In this document: positions 43,000-55,551 of the stretch, one piece after another
Numbering within the stretch: position 1 is the first letter of the stretch
Layout: every line of letters begins with the position of its first letter
Assembly: GCF_016801865.2 (NCBI RefSeq)
Contig: NC_068938.1
Span: forward strand, 212,687,734 to 212,751,733
Length of the DNA: 64,000 nucleotides
Source of the DNA: Culex pipiens pallens
Taxonomy: Eukaryota > Arthropoda > Insecta > Diptera > Culicidae
Reading direction: 5' to 3'
The notes under the pieces: generated by a model
What the model saw: the letters and a program-made list of their open reading frames with translations, nothing else
Database searches by the model: none
What the model was told of the DNA's origin: nothing
Program-made: the position numbers and the translations under genes

Positions 43000-44420
43000 A
43001 AGCTATCGTTATTTTGATAATTCTATCGGCGATAATCTTGTCTCCGATAACGGACGATAACTCCTTTTTAAAAATTTCTTAAACTGGTTTAATCCATCAA
43101 TATCTTGTTAATTTTTCTATGCATTCGCTAAAAATATTTATATTGATTATAAAGTATGTTCATTACATGGAATATGGGTATTAAACGATTTGAAATTTTA
43201 TATGCTTTTTAACTGTTTTAGATTTTTTTTTGTATGAAATACTTAAATTTAATAAAATTCCATAAAAATATCATTCAAAAAACTATAAAACAGTGAAAAT
43301 GCATGGAAAATTTAGCTTTATTTGGTTCCCTTATTTCCAAGTATGTAAATTATGAAACTTTAGAAATACGGTATTTTGTTGAAATTTGAGTATTTTATTC
43401 AAAAAACTCTTGAACAGTGAAAATACATGCAAAATATTGAAAATTATGAAAATTTTAGTACTTTAAAAAATACGGAATTTTGTGAAAACTTGAGTATTTA
43501 TCTCAAAAAACACTAAAACAGTGAAAATGCATGCATAATTTCGTTTGATACCAATATTGAATATCATGAAAATTTGAGTACTTTAATATAAATCGTTATT
43601 TTGTGAAATTTTAAGTGTTTAGCAAAAAAACTCAAATAAAAGTGAAAAAGCATACCAATTTTTGCTTCGTTAATACACATGCTGCAAACTATGAAAATTT
43701 GAATATTTTCGAAAAATTACGGTATTTTATGAAAATTTTAGTACTTTCTAAAAGATACGCTATTTTGTAAAAACTAGAGCATTTAATTAAAAAATACTAG
43801 AAAGGTGACTAAATTTCGCTTCGTAAATTATGAAATTTGAGTACTTGGAAAAAATACGATATTTTGTGAAAATTTAAGAATTTCATTAAAAAAACTCTAA
43901 AACAGTGAAAATTCATACAAAATTTCAAATAGTTTGATACCCATATTGCAAATTATGAAAATTTGAGTACTTTAATAAAAATCGGTTTTTTTTTGTAATT
44001 TTTAGTATTTCGCAAAAAAAAAACTCTAATAAAAGTGAAAAGCATACCAATTTCGCTTCGTTAATACACATGTTGCAAACTATAAAATTTTGAGTATTTT
44101 CGAAAAATTACGGCATTTCAAGAAAGCTTTGGTACTTTCCAAAAGATACGCTATTTTGTAAAAACTAGAGAATTTAATTTCAAAAATACTAGAACAGTGA
44201 TTCAAGTTCTAAATTTCGCTTCGTTGATACCCGTATTGCAAATTAAAATAATTTTAGTTTTTTTCAAAAAATGCGGTTTTTTAAAGAATTTATAGTTTAA
44301 AACCTATTATATTACCAAAAAAATGTCTAAGAGAAAACTTAGATTATCGCTGTCGTCCCGAAGATAACGATAGAAATATCGTTATCGTTAGCGAACCTCG
44401 ATAATTTTATCGTCAACAAC
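43000..44420. repeat. Element with CGATAA-rich ends and degenerate 150-190-bp tandem repeats
   Basis: The interior repeats a diverged order of phrases: ACAGTGAAAATGCAT, TTTCGCTTCGTTGATACC, GCAAATTATGAAAATTTGAG, then a TACGGTATTTTGTGAAAA form, about six times. Both ends carry clusters of ATCGTTA/TAACGAT and CGATAAT words in inverted relation (about 43004-43065 and 44360-44420). It is non-coding. Confidence 0.55.
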
Positions 44421-45880
44421 CTTGGTATGCACTTCATTAAAAGTAAAAAAAAATTTAAACAAACATTTATTTGTGAATGATTTAAAGAACCGTTACTATT
44501 GGTCAATCCGACGTAATCAATTTTAGTAGCAAACTTGTAAGCTGAAACTTGTTAGTAACAATTGTCACCTCATTTTTTTAAATAAGCCTATTTCAACGAT
44601 ACAATGTTTTTAAAGCACTTATTAAAATCATTCATGAAAAAAGCGTACATCGACATTGTGTTGGATACTTCAATACATTTAAAAAAATACACATTTTAAG
44701 TCCCGCTGTTTCAAAAATATTTAATGAAAATAATTGAAATCCTATTCATGTTTTCCTGGTTTACGATAATTTTGAAAGAAAAAAATGATTGAAATTCTTT
44801 TCGAAATACACGTTTTAAAAATATGCAAAAAAATAAATTTCTTCAATGAATTTCGAAAAACATTTGGCATAAAATACTTTTTATCGACCAACCATCAATT
44901 AATATCTGACGTGCATTCAAAAAGACATAAAACATCTGGAAATTGCGTCTGTCAATATTTGCGCTGCCGTTGAGTGCAGCTGCCAATGAAAATTGTGTGC
45001 GTGAGAATGGTGTGTGTTGTTTGAGCTGAGTGTTGAGTGGAGAAGAGTGCAATCCGATTACCGCTCTCGCACACACCAGTGCCAGTGGCCAATAATTTTC
45101 ACACGTACGCAAATTATTTCAAGTGATGTTTAATTACCATTAATTTCGCTTCATTTTCACCGCTTGACGCCGTATTTGGCGCGTGTGAATGTAGGTGTGA
45201 TTGCGAATGTTTTTTTCTGCGGAGTCGTTCCCAAATCGGGGGAAAATTTTAATTACTCAACTTCTTTTTTTGTTGCTGTTTGGTCCCGCAATTTCACCTT
45301 AATCTGACCAATATATGCAAATTTACGCGCACAAGCACAAATTTCTCCGAGTGTTGTCACCAGCACCGAAAGCACTTGCAGCAGCAAAGGTGTCACTATC
45401 ACTATTTCAATATTTAGCTATTTGCTTTGATAATATTTAAAATACAATTTCGTTTGGGGCGGATGAGCGCAGGTTTTTTTTTGCACAAATGTGTTTCCTT
45501 TTATTTTTCTCTCTTTGCGGGAAATGAAATATCTGTAGGGTGAATAAACATAAATCGAATTTTGAGCGCGCGAAAGCGAAAATGGCAGTTGTTTATCTAT
45601 ATTTGTTACAACACACTCCGCGGGCCCTCGACATTGGAGGACATGTTGGTTTGGTGATGTTTGAGGGAGGTGCGGGATTTTGAGAGCAAACGGAATTGCG
45701 GGTGGTTTACACTTGAACATAAAAGCAGCCGTTACCGAAGAGGGAGGAAAATCATTGGGCAGGGTGGTAGGGAGTTAAATGGTCATTTTTTTTATTTTAA
45801 GTTTGGGTTTTTTGGATCCAGCCGAGGTTGACACTTCAATAACAAAATAGTGTTGTGACAAGTTATAGGATTATTATTAT
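44421..45880. other. AT-rich then GC-richer single-copy DNA
   Basis: 44421-44930 is AT-rich. 44935-45780 is more balanced and lacks repeat words. No coding exon with splice support is seen. Confidence 0.35.
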
Positions 45881-47178
45881 TTAAAAAAACTGGACAAATT
45901 CTCTATATTTTGCTTATTTGAACTTTGTTGATATGACCCTTATTTGCTGAGATATTGCCATGCAAAGGCTTAAAAACAGGAAATTGATGTTTTCTAAGTC
46001 TCACCCAAAAAACCCACCGTTTTCTAATGTCGATATCTCAGCAACTAATGGTCCGGTATGCAATGGTAAAATATGAAACATTCGTGAAATTTTCTAATCT
46101 TCTCGATACAAATATTTTCAAAATTAAAAAAAAGACTAACATTTTAAAAGGGCGTAATATTCCATATTTGGCCCTTTTGAAATGTTAGTCTTGATTTAAA
46201 ATTTTAGAAAATATTGATTTCAAAAAGATCGGAAAATTTCACGAATGTTTCATATTTTAACAATGTAAATCGGACCATTCGTTGCTGAGATATCGACGTT
46301 AGAAAATTGTGGGTTGTTTGGCTGAGACTTCTAAAACATCAAATTTCATGTTTTTAAACCTTTGCATGGCAATATCTCAGCAACTGAGGGTCGTATCAAC
46401 AAAGTTCAAAATAGCAAAATATAGAGAATTTTCTCAGCCTTTCGAAAATATTTTTTTCAAAAGTGGGCAAACATGTGCACTAATTAAAAAAATGAAAAAC
46501 TGCGACTTTTTTCAAAAAAGTCACCTAAGCTTTAACTTGAAAACGGTGCACTTTATCAAAATTTCACTAAAGTACTTTTTGATCGCAAACTTGATTTTAC
46601 ATCAAAAAATGAAGTTGAAAAATTTTTGCGAACAATATTTCGATTTTTAAAAAAAATCAGAATTGATTCAAAAATTCATAACTCGGTCAAAGATTGACAT
46701 TTGATGTCCTCTAAAACACGTCAAAAAAAAAATTAATTAAAAAAAAATAAAAGTGTATTTTTGCAAATCAAGTTTCAGTGACAAAAAGGTAAATTAAAAA
46801 ACACTTTTTTTTACGGTGTATCATTTTTTTTTCATTGTAGTCCGTATCCATACCTATAACTTTGCCAAAGACACCAAATTGATTAAAAAATTCCTTCAAA
46901 AGATACAGATTTTTGAATTTTCATACATCGTTTTTGTATGGACAGCTGCCAAATTTGTATGGAAAATTAAATGGACAAATTAATGATGCAAAATAGCTTC
47001 TTTGGGCATACCGAAGGCATCAAAAAGTTTCAGTCGGACTAAACAATATAAAAATTAAAATTCTTAAAAAAAGACCGATTCCGTAGAGAAATGCTCCTTT
47101 ATTTTAGAGTTTTTCAGCCGGCGACTGGTTCAACTTTTACTTCGTAAATACTTGAAAATCTGTAACTTTTTTTTTTTT
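45881..47178. repeat. Palindromic dispersed repeat FB2, copy 2
   Basis: It is parallel to 36262-38310 but without the TIR insertion. About 45890-46140 and 46165-46430 pair as arms around CCCTTTTGAAATGTTAGTC. The phrase CAATATCTCAGCAAC and its complement mark matching points of the arms. It is non-coding. Confidence 0.7.
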
Positions 47179-47378
47179 TTTTAATATAGTTTCGATCTCA
47201 CTAGTTTTTTTTTGCCAAATTTTCCCTAGTTTCTGTTACCTTCTGTTACCAAGCGGTTAATGAAAAGGAAATAGTTGCAAGGAACACCAAATCTCTATGA
47301 ACCAGTCATTCACACAAGTTGTAAAATTGTTATTTCGGATAATAAAATGAATTGAATTGAATTGAATTTTAATATAGT
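47179..47378 (+). mobile_element. Truncated non-LTR retroposon tail with 12-bp target duplication
   Basis: TTTTAATATAGT flanks the insertion at 47179-47190 and 47367-47378. The 176-bp body ends with AATAAAATGAATTGAATTGA, a polyadenylation-like signal merging into a short GAATT tandem tail. The 5' end is lost and no coding frame remains. Confidence 0.8.
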
Positions 47379-49050
47379 CAATTTTTTCAATATCCGTATT
47401 TAGAATTTATGAAAATTTTCGTTTCTTTAGGGGACAAAAACCGCATCTTCTGAATAAGAAGAATGGACAAAAATTATACCGCCAAGTTATGATTTTAGGA
47501 AAAATTTGAAATTTCTAAATGTTTGTTCTAAATGTTTTGTCCGCTGTAGTATTTTAGCAACCAGAAGTCCAATTTTCAATGTCTCTTTTGCACTTTATCA
47601 AAAAATGTGTGGAGTTTATTGCAAACTTATTTTTTCTTTCAAAACTGAAGTCAAAAAAATGTTTTGTTTAAATTTCTTTTTGTTCCAAAAAAAATGCATT
47701 TTATTTAAAATCATGCCTCAGGCAACATTTTTGTTCATGATTCTCTGTGGCTAAATAGTTGCAGTTTTTTGTCCCCAAAAACATCTCAAAAAAATTTAAC
47801 AAATGCGGATTTTCAGAAATTATTTTTTGTAGAAACAAGTTATTTGAAAAAATGGCATTTTTTTCTATGCATGTTTATTTTTTCTAAATGTGTGAAAAAT
47901 CCCAATGAATATCCTACAAGTTTTTCGAATATTCACATGCTTATTTTTTATTATGAGTCCTCAAAATTTTATGGAGACTTGTATGGAAAATTTTATGATG
48001 CAAAATGTCGTCTTTTGACATTGACCATGAACAAAGTTTTATAAAAATCAATAAATACAAACTAATAATTCTCAAAAAATTCTCATAAGCACTTTGTTGA
48101 TTTTTTAACATTTATAAATTTTCTACAAATCTCGGATTAGTTTTCAAAAATCCGTAAGAGCCAATGGTAAACAAAGTCCTTTTTGCATCGGTATTCGACC
48201 TACTTACGAAAAACCAAAATCAAAAATGCTTGAGATTGTTCATCTACACGTCCTTCAAGTGCCTCAAACTAAAAATAAATGAAATTTTGTTTCATTTTGG
48301 AGAAAAACGAAAATTAGTGTCAGATGTCACGGTGAAATCATTCATTAAAATTTGTAATTGCATAAGGATGTAAAAGCAATGCAAGAAAAAATAATTTGAA
48401 TTGTCTGAAGGTATTTTTCCTCCCCTTATAAATTATTTTGTTTCTTCTCTATTTTTCTGCAACACCTTTATTTAAATAAAGATTATATTTTCTGTTGATT
48501 TTTTTTATTTGTGTTTTGAATTAGTATTATGCCAAAATACATAAAAAAATATTTACAAAATTTACGTGCAGTCAGCTCAAAACAATTCAAAATGTATTTC
48601 CCTGGCATTATAATATTTTTTTACATGCTTAAGTTCGTTCAAAAATGTTTTGAATTTTTGTGAAATGTTTTTTTATTGCAAAAACATATTTTTTTCTTCC
48701 AATCATAGGTTTTTTTGAAAATTAACTATATCAAACCGAATGTACTGCCGAATTATTCTTCTTCCATTCTTTTTTCTTTACTGAAATATTAAAATTCTGG
48801 CTTGATATTCAAATTTTATTTTTTTGCCCCTCACCCCCTCGACCAGAGCCGAGGGACAAAGACATTGAAAAATATTTGTATCGGCCTAATATATATTGGA
48901 AATATTAAAACCAGCTTTCAAAATATTTGTAAAAGCCTGATGAAGAAAAAAATATGTCTTATTCCTTGCTTTTGAATTTTAACTTACCGTTTCTTTTACA
49001 GGATGCTATCCTTTTGTGTTAAATTATTTTAGTTTGAATTAACACTTTAT
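47379..49050. other. AT-rich non-coding DNA
   Basis: Long T-rich stretches; small open frames are low-complexity and Phe/Lys-rich, as random AT-rich DNA gives. No gene is called. Confidence 0.4.
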
Positions 49051-49319
49051 AACTCACTTCACCCTACATTCCCCCCACCACTTCAAAAAAGCACTTTTTT
49101 CGCGCAAATACTATCATCCCCAAACGATCATCATCGATTTGTTGTGTCGCTCTCTAGTAGAAGAGGTGCTGGTGGTGGTGTCGATGGTCGTTAAAATCCG
49201 CGTGCACATAAATAAATTTTATTCCGAATCGAAATCAAACTTGCGGCAGGCTTCCAGCCGTTTATTTTTATTCCTCAATTCTGCGTGTTTGTTGTGACAA
49301 CTGGCAGCGTGACTGTTTT

Positions 49320-49705
49320 GACGGACGGGAACGCAAACATTTTTTTTCTACTTTGAACACTTTTTTCCACGCGGCAGTAAGCGATCGATTGTGGTAAGTG
49401 TGTTATCACGAGGGGGGAAAAAAACACAAACACACTTTCACAGCTGACCGGCTTGTCGTTATCAACTGGACGGCAGATTTCGAACCTCGCGCGAAGTCAC
49501 GCGCGATCTCGATCACCACGCGAAGCTGGACGGACAAACACGAAGCGAACCTTGCGCACGATCCCGCGGTACGATTGCGACTGACGAAGTGGCTCAAAAA
49601 TCAAAACAAAACCAGCTTAGCTGGGAGAGCGACTACTTGTTTTGGTCTCTCTCTTTCTTGTTTGGCACTGAATAGTGCTCAGCTCTCCGAAGATATCTTT
49701 TTATA
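49320..49705 (-). promoter_or_regulatory. Candidate core promoter and 5' UTR on the minus strand
   Basis: On the minus strand GCTATAAAAAG (TATA, first T at 49705) is followed by GAGCACTATTCAGTGCC. This contains an insect-like initiator TTCAGTG (A at 49669, 36 bp from the TATA) or an alternative A at 49676 (29 bp). Downstream is a CpG-rich stretch unlike the AT-rich flanks. The orientation matches the tetraspanin exon at 3.4 kb, the only host exon seen. The donor of this putative first exon is unclear. A plus-strand GTAAGT at 49394 is an opposing signal, so the strand is not certain. Confidence 0.4.
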
Positions 49706-49789
49706 GCCTGGGCGGGTGCTATCAAATGCGCCTAAATGTATACTTTCTGAGTGATTGGTTAGGGTGGTCATAAATCGGTTTGTTAAGAA

Positions 49790-50510
49790 CGTGTTCTGTA
49801 TTTTTTTGCCTTCCTCACCTCAATGAAGAAAGGCTTTAAAATCACTCGAAAAATGAACTTCTTTATTCGACCTCGTAGACCCACCTTCACGTATACCTAT
49901 CGACTCAGAACCAAATTCTGAGCAAATGTATGTGCGTGTGTCTGGATGTGAGTCCGTGCACCGAAAAATATGCACACGATTATCTCCGGACTGGCTGAAC
50001 CGATTTGGACCGTTTTGGTCTCATTCGATCCGTCTTGGGGTCCCACAAGACCCTAGTTAATGCTATGAAATTTAGAAAAGTACTTCAAAAGTTATGCTAA
50101 AAAAAAATTTAGCTGGAGTTTGAAATATTGTAAAAAAGGGTGGTTTTGTAAGAAACCCCGTCATGCTATATATTGTTAGAAAGGTATTTGAAATTGTGTT
50201 ATTTATACACTTTTTTGAGGCCGGATCTTGAATATTTTGATGAAAAAGCTGTACGGATATATCACGCGACATATCGTTGGATAGGTAATCAAAAGACCTT
50301 TCCAACAAACCCAAGAGATTGAAGATCTCACAACCCTATCAAAAGTTATAAGTACTTTAGTGTTTTTAATAAACTTTGGTTGAGGCCGGATCTCAGATAT
50401 TTTGATAAAAATAAGCATTATTTATACACTTTTTTGAGGCTGTGTGGTGTATTCACATAATCAATGCAAGGAAGGCATTAACCATATCAAGGTGGATTAA
50501 GTAACGTTTT
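49790..50510. repeat. Dispersed repeat with GCCTTCCTC start
   Basis: It begins TTTTTGCCTTCCTCACCTCA and ends near GCAAGGAAGGCATTAACC, a weak inverted pair. It contains two copies of a GAGGCCGGATCT segment and repeated TTATACACTTTTTTGAGGC. I recognise this style as an abundant mosquito repeat, from memory only. It is non-coding. Confidence 0.55.
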
Positions 50511-51639
50511 CTGGTTTAAATATCATAATGTTTTAATAATTATAAGAAAAATGAAGAAATGCTTCACCCTAACAATACAAAGTTGTTGGGGTAGGCCCAC
50601 CAGCGCCCTCAGGCCCAGGTTGGTGTTTGGCGTGTTGGCTTTTCCGATCAGATATCATATCGGGCGGACACGTGGATTTAGGTTTCGTGCCACATGCGAT
50701 GCGATGATACCGTGTTTAGCCCGTTTTGGAAGAAGGCTGTTTTATATGACAGGTGTAGGCCGAATCGAAGAGCGGAAGGTTAAGGGTTAGGTGTGGCTAT
50801 TTTTGGAGGTTAAATGATTGAATTGTCTTGCGTTACAGAGGGTAATAAAATCTTGATCAATCCAAGAAATTTTTAAGAGCGTGACAAAGAAATTAAATTA
50901 AAAATAATAAAAATGTAACGTTGACTTAAAACATTTAAGCTAGATTAATCCTCGATTAAAAGTAACAAATGTTGCACAGAGCATAAAAGGTGCACGCTGC
51001 CACATTAAGTTCACATTTATCACATTTAATGTGACACAAAGTGCTTCCTGGTGCTTTTCTCTGCATCATTTCCACTCGTAGTATAATAAGGCTTAGAAAA
51101 TGACTGTTAGACCATTCTGCAAACAAACTTCATGCAGAGTGGTAAAAAAGCCAGCCACAGCCACTACTCTTATCACCAACTTATTTTTACGTTCATATGT
51201 ATGAGTTGTATTCATGACATTCACAGTTAATAAGATCAAATTTGTGTTTATTTGTTTAAGAATTTTTTTTAAATTTATTTTGACAAAACTGAGACTTTTA
51301 ATTCAATGAAAAAAAATCAACTATTTTTTTAACTGTGCTCCTTCAATTTGAGCAACTCTTTATTTTCCCTTTTCATGCTGGTTTTTGCTTGACGCGTTGC
51401 TCACATCTCTCCTGATTATTCCCTTTCTCTTCAGCTGGAAGCCCATAAGTCGGTCGTAAAGTGCTCCCTTTATTTCCTCTTTTCATCGAGCATTTCGGTT
51501 GTTTTTGTCGTGCCATTCGTACCGGCATGCCGAAGCCATGCTTGGTTGGCACTTTTGGTTCTTTATGCTTCTCTTACTCTCAGTGGTTGACTACGTTATC
51601 AATGAATTGTGTTTGAATGAAATGGATGAATATTGAACA
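50511..51639. other. Mixed non-coding DNA
   Basis: A GC-richer patch lies at 50580-50800. No supported gene or bounded repeat is seen. Confidence 0.35.
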
Positions 51640-52102
51640 TTAGGGTGACAAGAAAAAAAATAAAATTTTGGGAAATCTTAAGAGATAACCGTGGTTTTAT
51701 TCTATGGTAATAATCTGTGCCAATTTTTGAGCAAAATCGGTTAAGGTTTAATGGTCGCTATTGGTCGTTGAAGTTTGTATGGAAAAATTTGTAAAATGTA
51801 TAGGGAAAAGCAAAAAAAAAAACAAAATTACACCGAAAGATAGCGTGGAATGTGTCGGATCGTTGTTCTTATGTAAATTTTTTTGACAAACAACTTCGTC
51901 CATGACCGCAAAGTGATCCGAGTTAACCCTGACGAAATGTTAGCGATTTAAAGAAAAGTTTTTTCATGAAAAGATTTTTTCACATACTTTGACGATGTAT
52001 AGCAACCCTTAAACCTTAACCGATTTCGCTCAAATTTTTCACAGTTATATATTTTTGCCAAAGGAAACGAATCAGGGAGTTGTTTTTTTACCGTCACCCT
52101 AA
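51640..52102. mobile_element. TTAGGGTGAC-ended TIR element
   Basis: TTAGGGTGAC at the left is mirrored by GTCACCCTAA at the right. Inner words such as TTTTGAGCAAAATCGGTTAAG and ACCGATTTCGCTCAAA also pair, making a 463-bp diverged foldback. A relative is nested at 27354-27839 and a single end lies near 58108. Confidence 0.7.
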
Positions 52103-52600
52103 TGAATATCATTTTTCCGATTTTGGTTAATTGTTTTTAATGTAATTTTACTGCCGCAATCGCATAAATGTCCCATATGCATTTTTGTTCGTTTTGAGTT
52201 TAATACTGGAAAAGCGGATTTTATGGTGCAACTTTACGATAAATTAACAAAATTAACCACTTTGTTCTATAAATTAAGAAATAAACGATAAGTTTGCTGG
52301 TCCCATCTGAAAAATTTTCAGGTGCGGGTCCCTTCGTAAGAATGTTTACAATCCTGTCTCGCACAGAAAAATTATGTCCTAAACTCACTTATTTAACATG
52401 ACTTCATCTTGAATTTATGTAGCTAAACTACAATCCGGACATCCTTTATTGTGTTCTTTCATCCGTAGCACATACAAATCTTTTTACAGTTGAATTTATT
52501 CACTTAAAATGTAAAATTTCTCCTACCAACAGAATGGTTTGTTTGGGACATGCTTCGATCGGGCTGGTTTGCGAACATTTTGATGAACTATGAAGAAAAT
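52103..52600. other. AT-rich non-coding DNA
   Basis: No gene is seen. The last five bases (AAAAT, 52596-52600) are the left copy of the target duplication of the next element. Confidence 0.45.
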
Positions 52601-52861
52601 TGTGTGGAGTGATACACCCTGTTGCGGTGAATGCGAACGCACTCCATTGGATGTAGTCAAATAAGCCCCTCGTACGCTGGGCTCGACGCAGCCAAGCACT
52701 GACAGCGCATGGACGCAGCCACGCGAACGGTTCGGTGACAGCTGGCAAAGCAGGTCCAGCTCTCGTCCTCTTTCCTCGAATGACACTCGGCCAGATCGGA
52801 TGTCAGTCCGCACTGGTCATCCTCGGCAGGCGATTTCCCGGACGGAATCTGGTCTCACACA
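52601..52861 (+). repeat. 5' LTR of the non-autonomous element (261 bp)
   Basis: It has TG...CA ends and I found no difference from the copy at 55552-55812. Its GC content is much higher than the flanks. Confidence 0.93.
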
Positions 52862-52862
52862 T

Positions 52863-52877
52863 TGGCGACCGTGACGG
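52863..52877 (+). promoter_or_regulatory. Primer binding site
   Basis: TGGCGACCGTGACGG lies one base after the LTR. From memory it resembles the tRNA-Arg-type primer site of insect 412/mdg1-like elements. The identity of the tRNA should be checked. Confidence 0.75.
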
Positions 52878-53131
52878 AGTTGCATTTTTATTTGCAATTT
52901 AAAAGAATCTGCGGGAAATCGTCTGCCAAGGAAAGTGGAAAAGTAGGGAAGTGTGTGAGGAAAGTCGTCGGAAGAAAGTTTTGGCAAGTTTGTTTTCATC
53001 GTAAGTAGAGTGTGGCAAGTGGACAAGAATCGGTGAAATAAAGATTTGTGGTTGTGTGCGGAAGTTTGCTCAATGGTTAGAGCAAGTTTTTGGTGAAATT
53101 GAATTTGACAGAAAGTCAAATCATTTTCGAA

Positions 53132-54745
53132 AATCGCGTTGGGCACGGTGGGCCGATGAGCCTACCGTGGTAAATAGCCTGGAAGGCCGCGATTAGTGGA
53201 ACATGTTATCGCGTTGGGCACGGTGGGTCTGAATGGCCCGCCGTGGTAAATAGCCTGGAAGGCCGCGATTGTTCCGAGAAAAAAAAGAATCGCGTTGGGC
53301 ACGGAGGTCAGATGGGCCTGCCGTGGTAAGTAGCCTGGAAGGCCGCGATTGGTGGAACACGTTATCGCGTTGGGCACGGTGGGTCTGATTGGCCCGCCGT
53401 GGTAAATAGCCTGGAAGGCCGCGATTGTTCCAAGAAAAAAAAGAATCGCGTTGGGCACGGAGGTCAGATGGGCCTGCCGTGGTAAGTAGCCTGGAAGGCC
53501 GCGTTTGGTGGAACACGTTATCGCGTTGGGCACAGTGGGTCTGATTGACCCACCGTGGTAAATAGCCTGGAAGGCCGCGATTATTCCAAGAAAAAAAAAA
53601 AGAATCGCGTTGGGCACGGAGGTCAGATGGGCCTGCCGTGGTAAGTAGCCTGGAAGGCCGCGATTGGTGGAACACGTTATCGCGTTGGGCACGGTGGGTC
53701 TGATTGACCCGCCGTGGTAAATAGCCTGGAAGGCCGCGATTGTTCTAAGAAAAAAGAATCGCGTTGGGCACGGAGGTCAGATGGGCCTGCCGTGGTAAGT
53801 AGCCTGGAAGGCCGCGATTGTTCCAAGAAAAAAGAATCGCGTTGGGCACGGAGGTCAGATGGGCCTGCCGTGGTAAGTAGCCTGGAAGGCCGCGATTAGT
53901 GGAACATGTTATCGCGTTGGGCACGGTGGGTCTGATTGGCCCGCCGTGGTAAATAGCCTGGAAGGCCGCGATTGTTCCAAGGAAAAAGAATCGCGTTGGG
54001 CACGGAGGTCAGATGGGCCTGCCGTGGTAAGTAGCCTGGAAGGCCGCGATTGGTGGAACACGTTATCGCGTTGGGCACGGTGGGTCTGATTGGCCCGCCG
54101 TGGTAAATAGCCTGGAAGGCCGCGATTGTTCCAAGAAAAAAAAGAATCGCGTTGGGCACGGAGGTCAGATGGGCCTGCCGTGGTAAGTAGCCTGGAAGGC
54201 CGCGATTGGTGGAACACGTTATCGCGTTGGGCACGGTGGGTCTGATTGACCCACCGTGGTAAATAGCCTGGAAGGCCGCGATTGGTGGAACACGTTATCG
54301 CGTTGGGCACGGTGGGTCTGATTGACTCGCCGTGGTAAATAGCCTGGAAGGCCGCGATTGTTCCAAGAAAAAAGAATCGCGTTGGGCACGGAGGTCAGAT
54401 GGGCCTGCCGTGGTAAGTAGCCTGGAAGGCCGCGATTAGTGGAACAGGTTATCGCGTTGGGCACGGTAGGTCTGATTGACCCGCCGTGGTAAATAGCCTG
54501 GAGGGCCGCGATTGTTCCAAGATAAAATGAATCGCGTTGGGCACGGAGGTCAGATGGGCTTGCCGTGGGAAATAGCCTGGAAGGCCGCGATTAGTGGAAT
54601 ATTTTATCGCGTTGGGCACGGTGGGTCAGATGAGCCCACCGTGGTAAATAGCCTGGAAGGCCGCGATTGTTCTAAGATAAGATTGAGTTGCGTGGGCACG
54701 GTAGGCCGGTTTGACGTGGTAATAATCTGAAATGCCGCTATTGTT
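53132..54745 (+). repeat. Minisatellite of 20 units plus one degenerate unit, about 77 bp each
   Basis: Each unit begins A/T-ATCGCGTTGGGCACGG and ends GGAAGGCCGCGATT. Two types alternate. Type A has CACGGTGGGTC...GACCCGCCGTG and is usually followed by a TGTTCCAAGAAAAAA spacer. Type B has GGAGGTCAGATGGGCCTGCC and is usually followed by GGTGGAACACGTT. The order is A A B A B A B A B B A B A B A A B A B A plus a degenerate unit. Minus-strand open frames of up to 176 codons here are by-products of the repeat. Confidence 0.95.
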
Positions 54746-54908
54746 GTTACTATATTAGCTATAAACTATAAAGCTTTGATAGGATGCTAACGATACACTA
54801 AGCAGTGAACTTTTAAGCGTAAACATGGGCTAGAAGGTAGCGAAGAATTGCGTTTCGAGGAAATGTGTTAGAATTATGAGAACAAGCATAGTTGTATAAA
54901 AAAGGAAC

Positions 54909-55205
<297 letters not shown>

Positions 55206-55536
55206 AAGGCAGCAATATCTGGGTGTCTGATTATATTTGTTTACATTTCCGTAGCAGTATTTTTTTTAATCTTTTCATAGATTGATGATGTTTATCTGAT
55301 GCTAATTTAGTCTTGTATAACTGAGAGTTTGACAGAAATATTGGATAGGTTTGAATATCGCGACATCTTTCATGAACTACCACTACTTTATTAGGCAAGC
55401 TCAAAAATTGGCCGAAAAGCTTTAATGCCGAGATGGGAAAACAGTTGACCGAGTTATGGACTAGCAGCTAAAGAGCGAGCCGATTGTGGACCAAAAGAAG
55501 TATGTGGCTTAAAACTTGTAAGATTTTGTTTTTTAT

Positions 55537-55551
55537 GGAGAAGAGGAGAGA
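55537..55551 (+). promoter_or_regulatory. Polypurine tract
   Basis: GGAGAAGAGGAGAGA directly abuts the 3' LTR, the expected plus-strand primer of an LTR element. Confidence 0.85.

Noticed and set aside
52523..52813. Minus-strand frames repeated at 52523-52813 and 55468-55764
   Set aside because: They are the antisense of the two identical LTRs and show no protein family.
53162..54464. Minus-strand frames of up to 176 codons with repeated PNAIT and RGLPGYLPR phrases
   Set aside because: They follow the minisatellite period and exist in more than one frame at once, as expected from a GC-rich tandem repeat with no stop.
53132..54745. CRISPR-like array
   Set aside because: Units are contiguous and wholly repeated with only two spacer types, the host is eukaryotic, and the array lies inside an LTR element.
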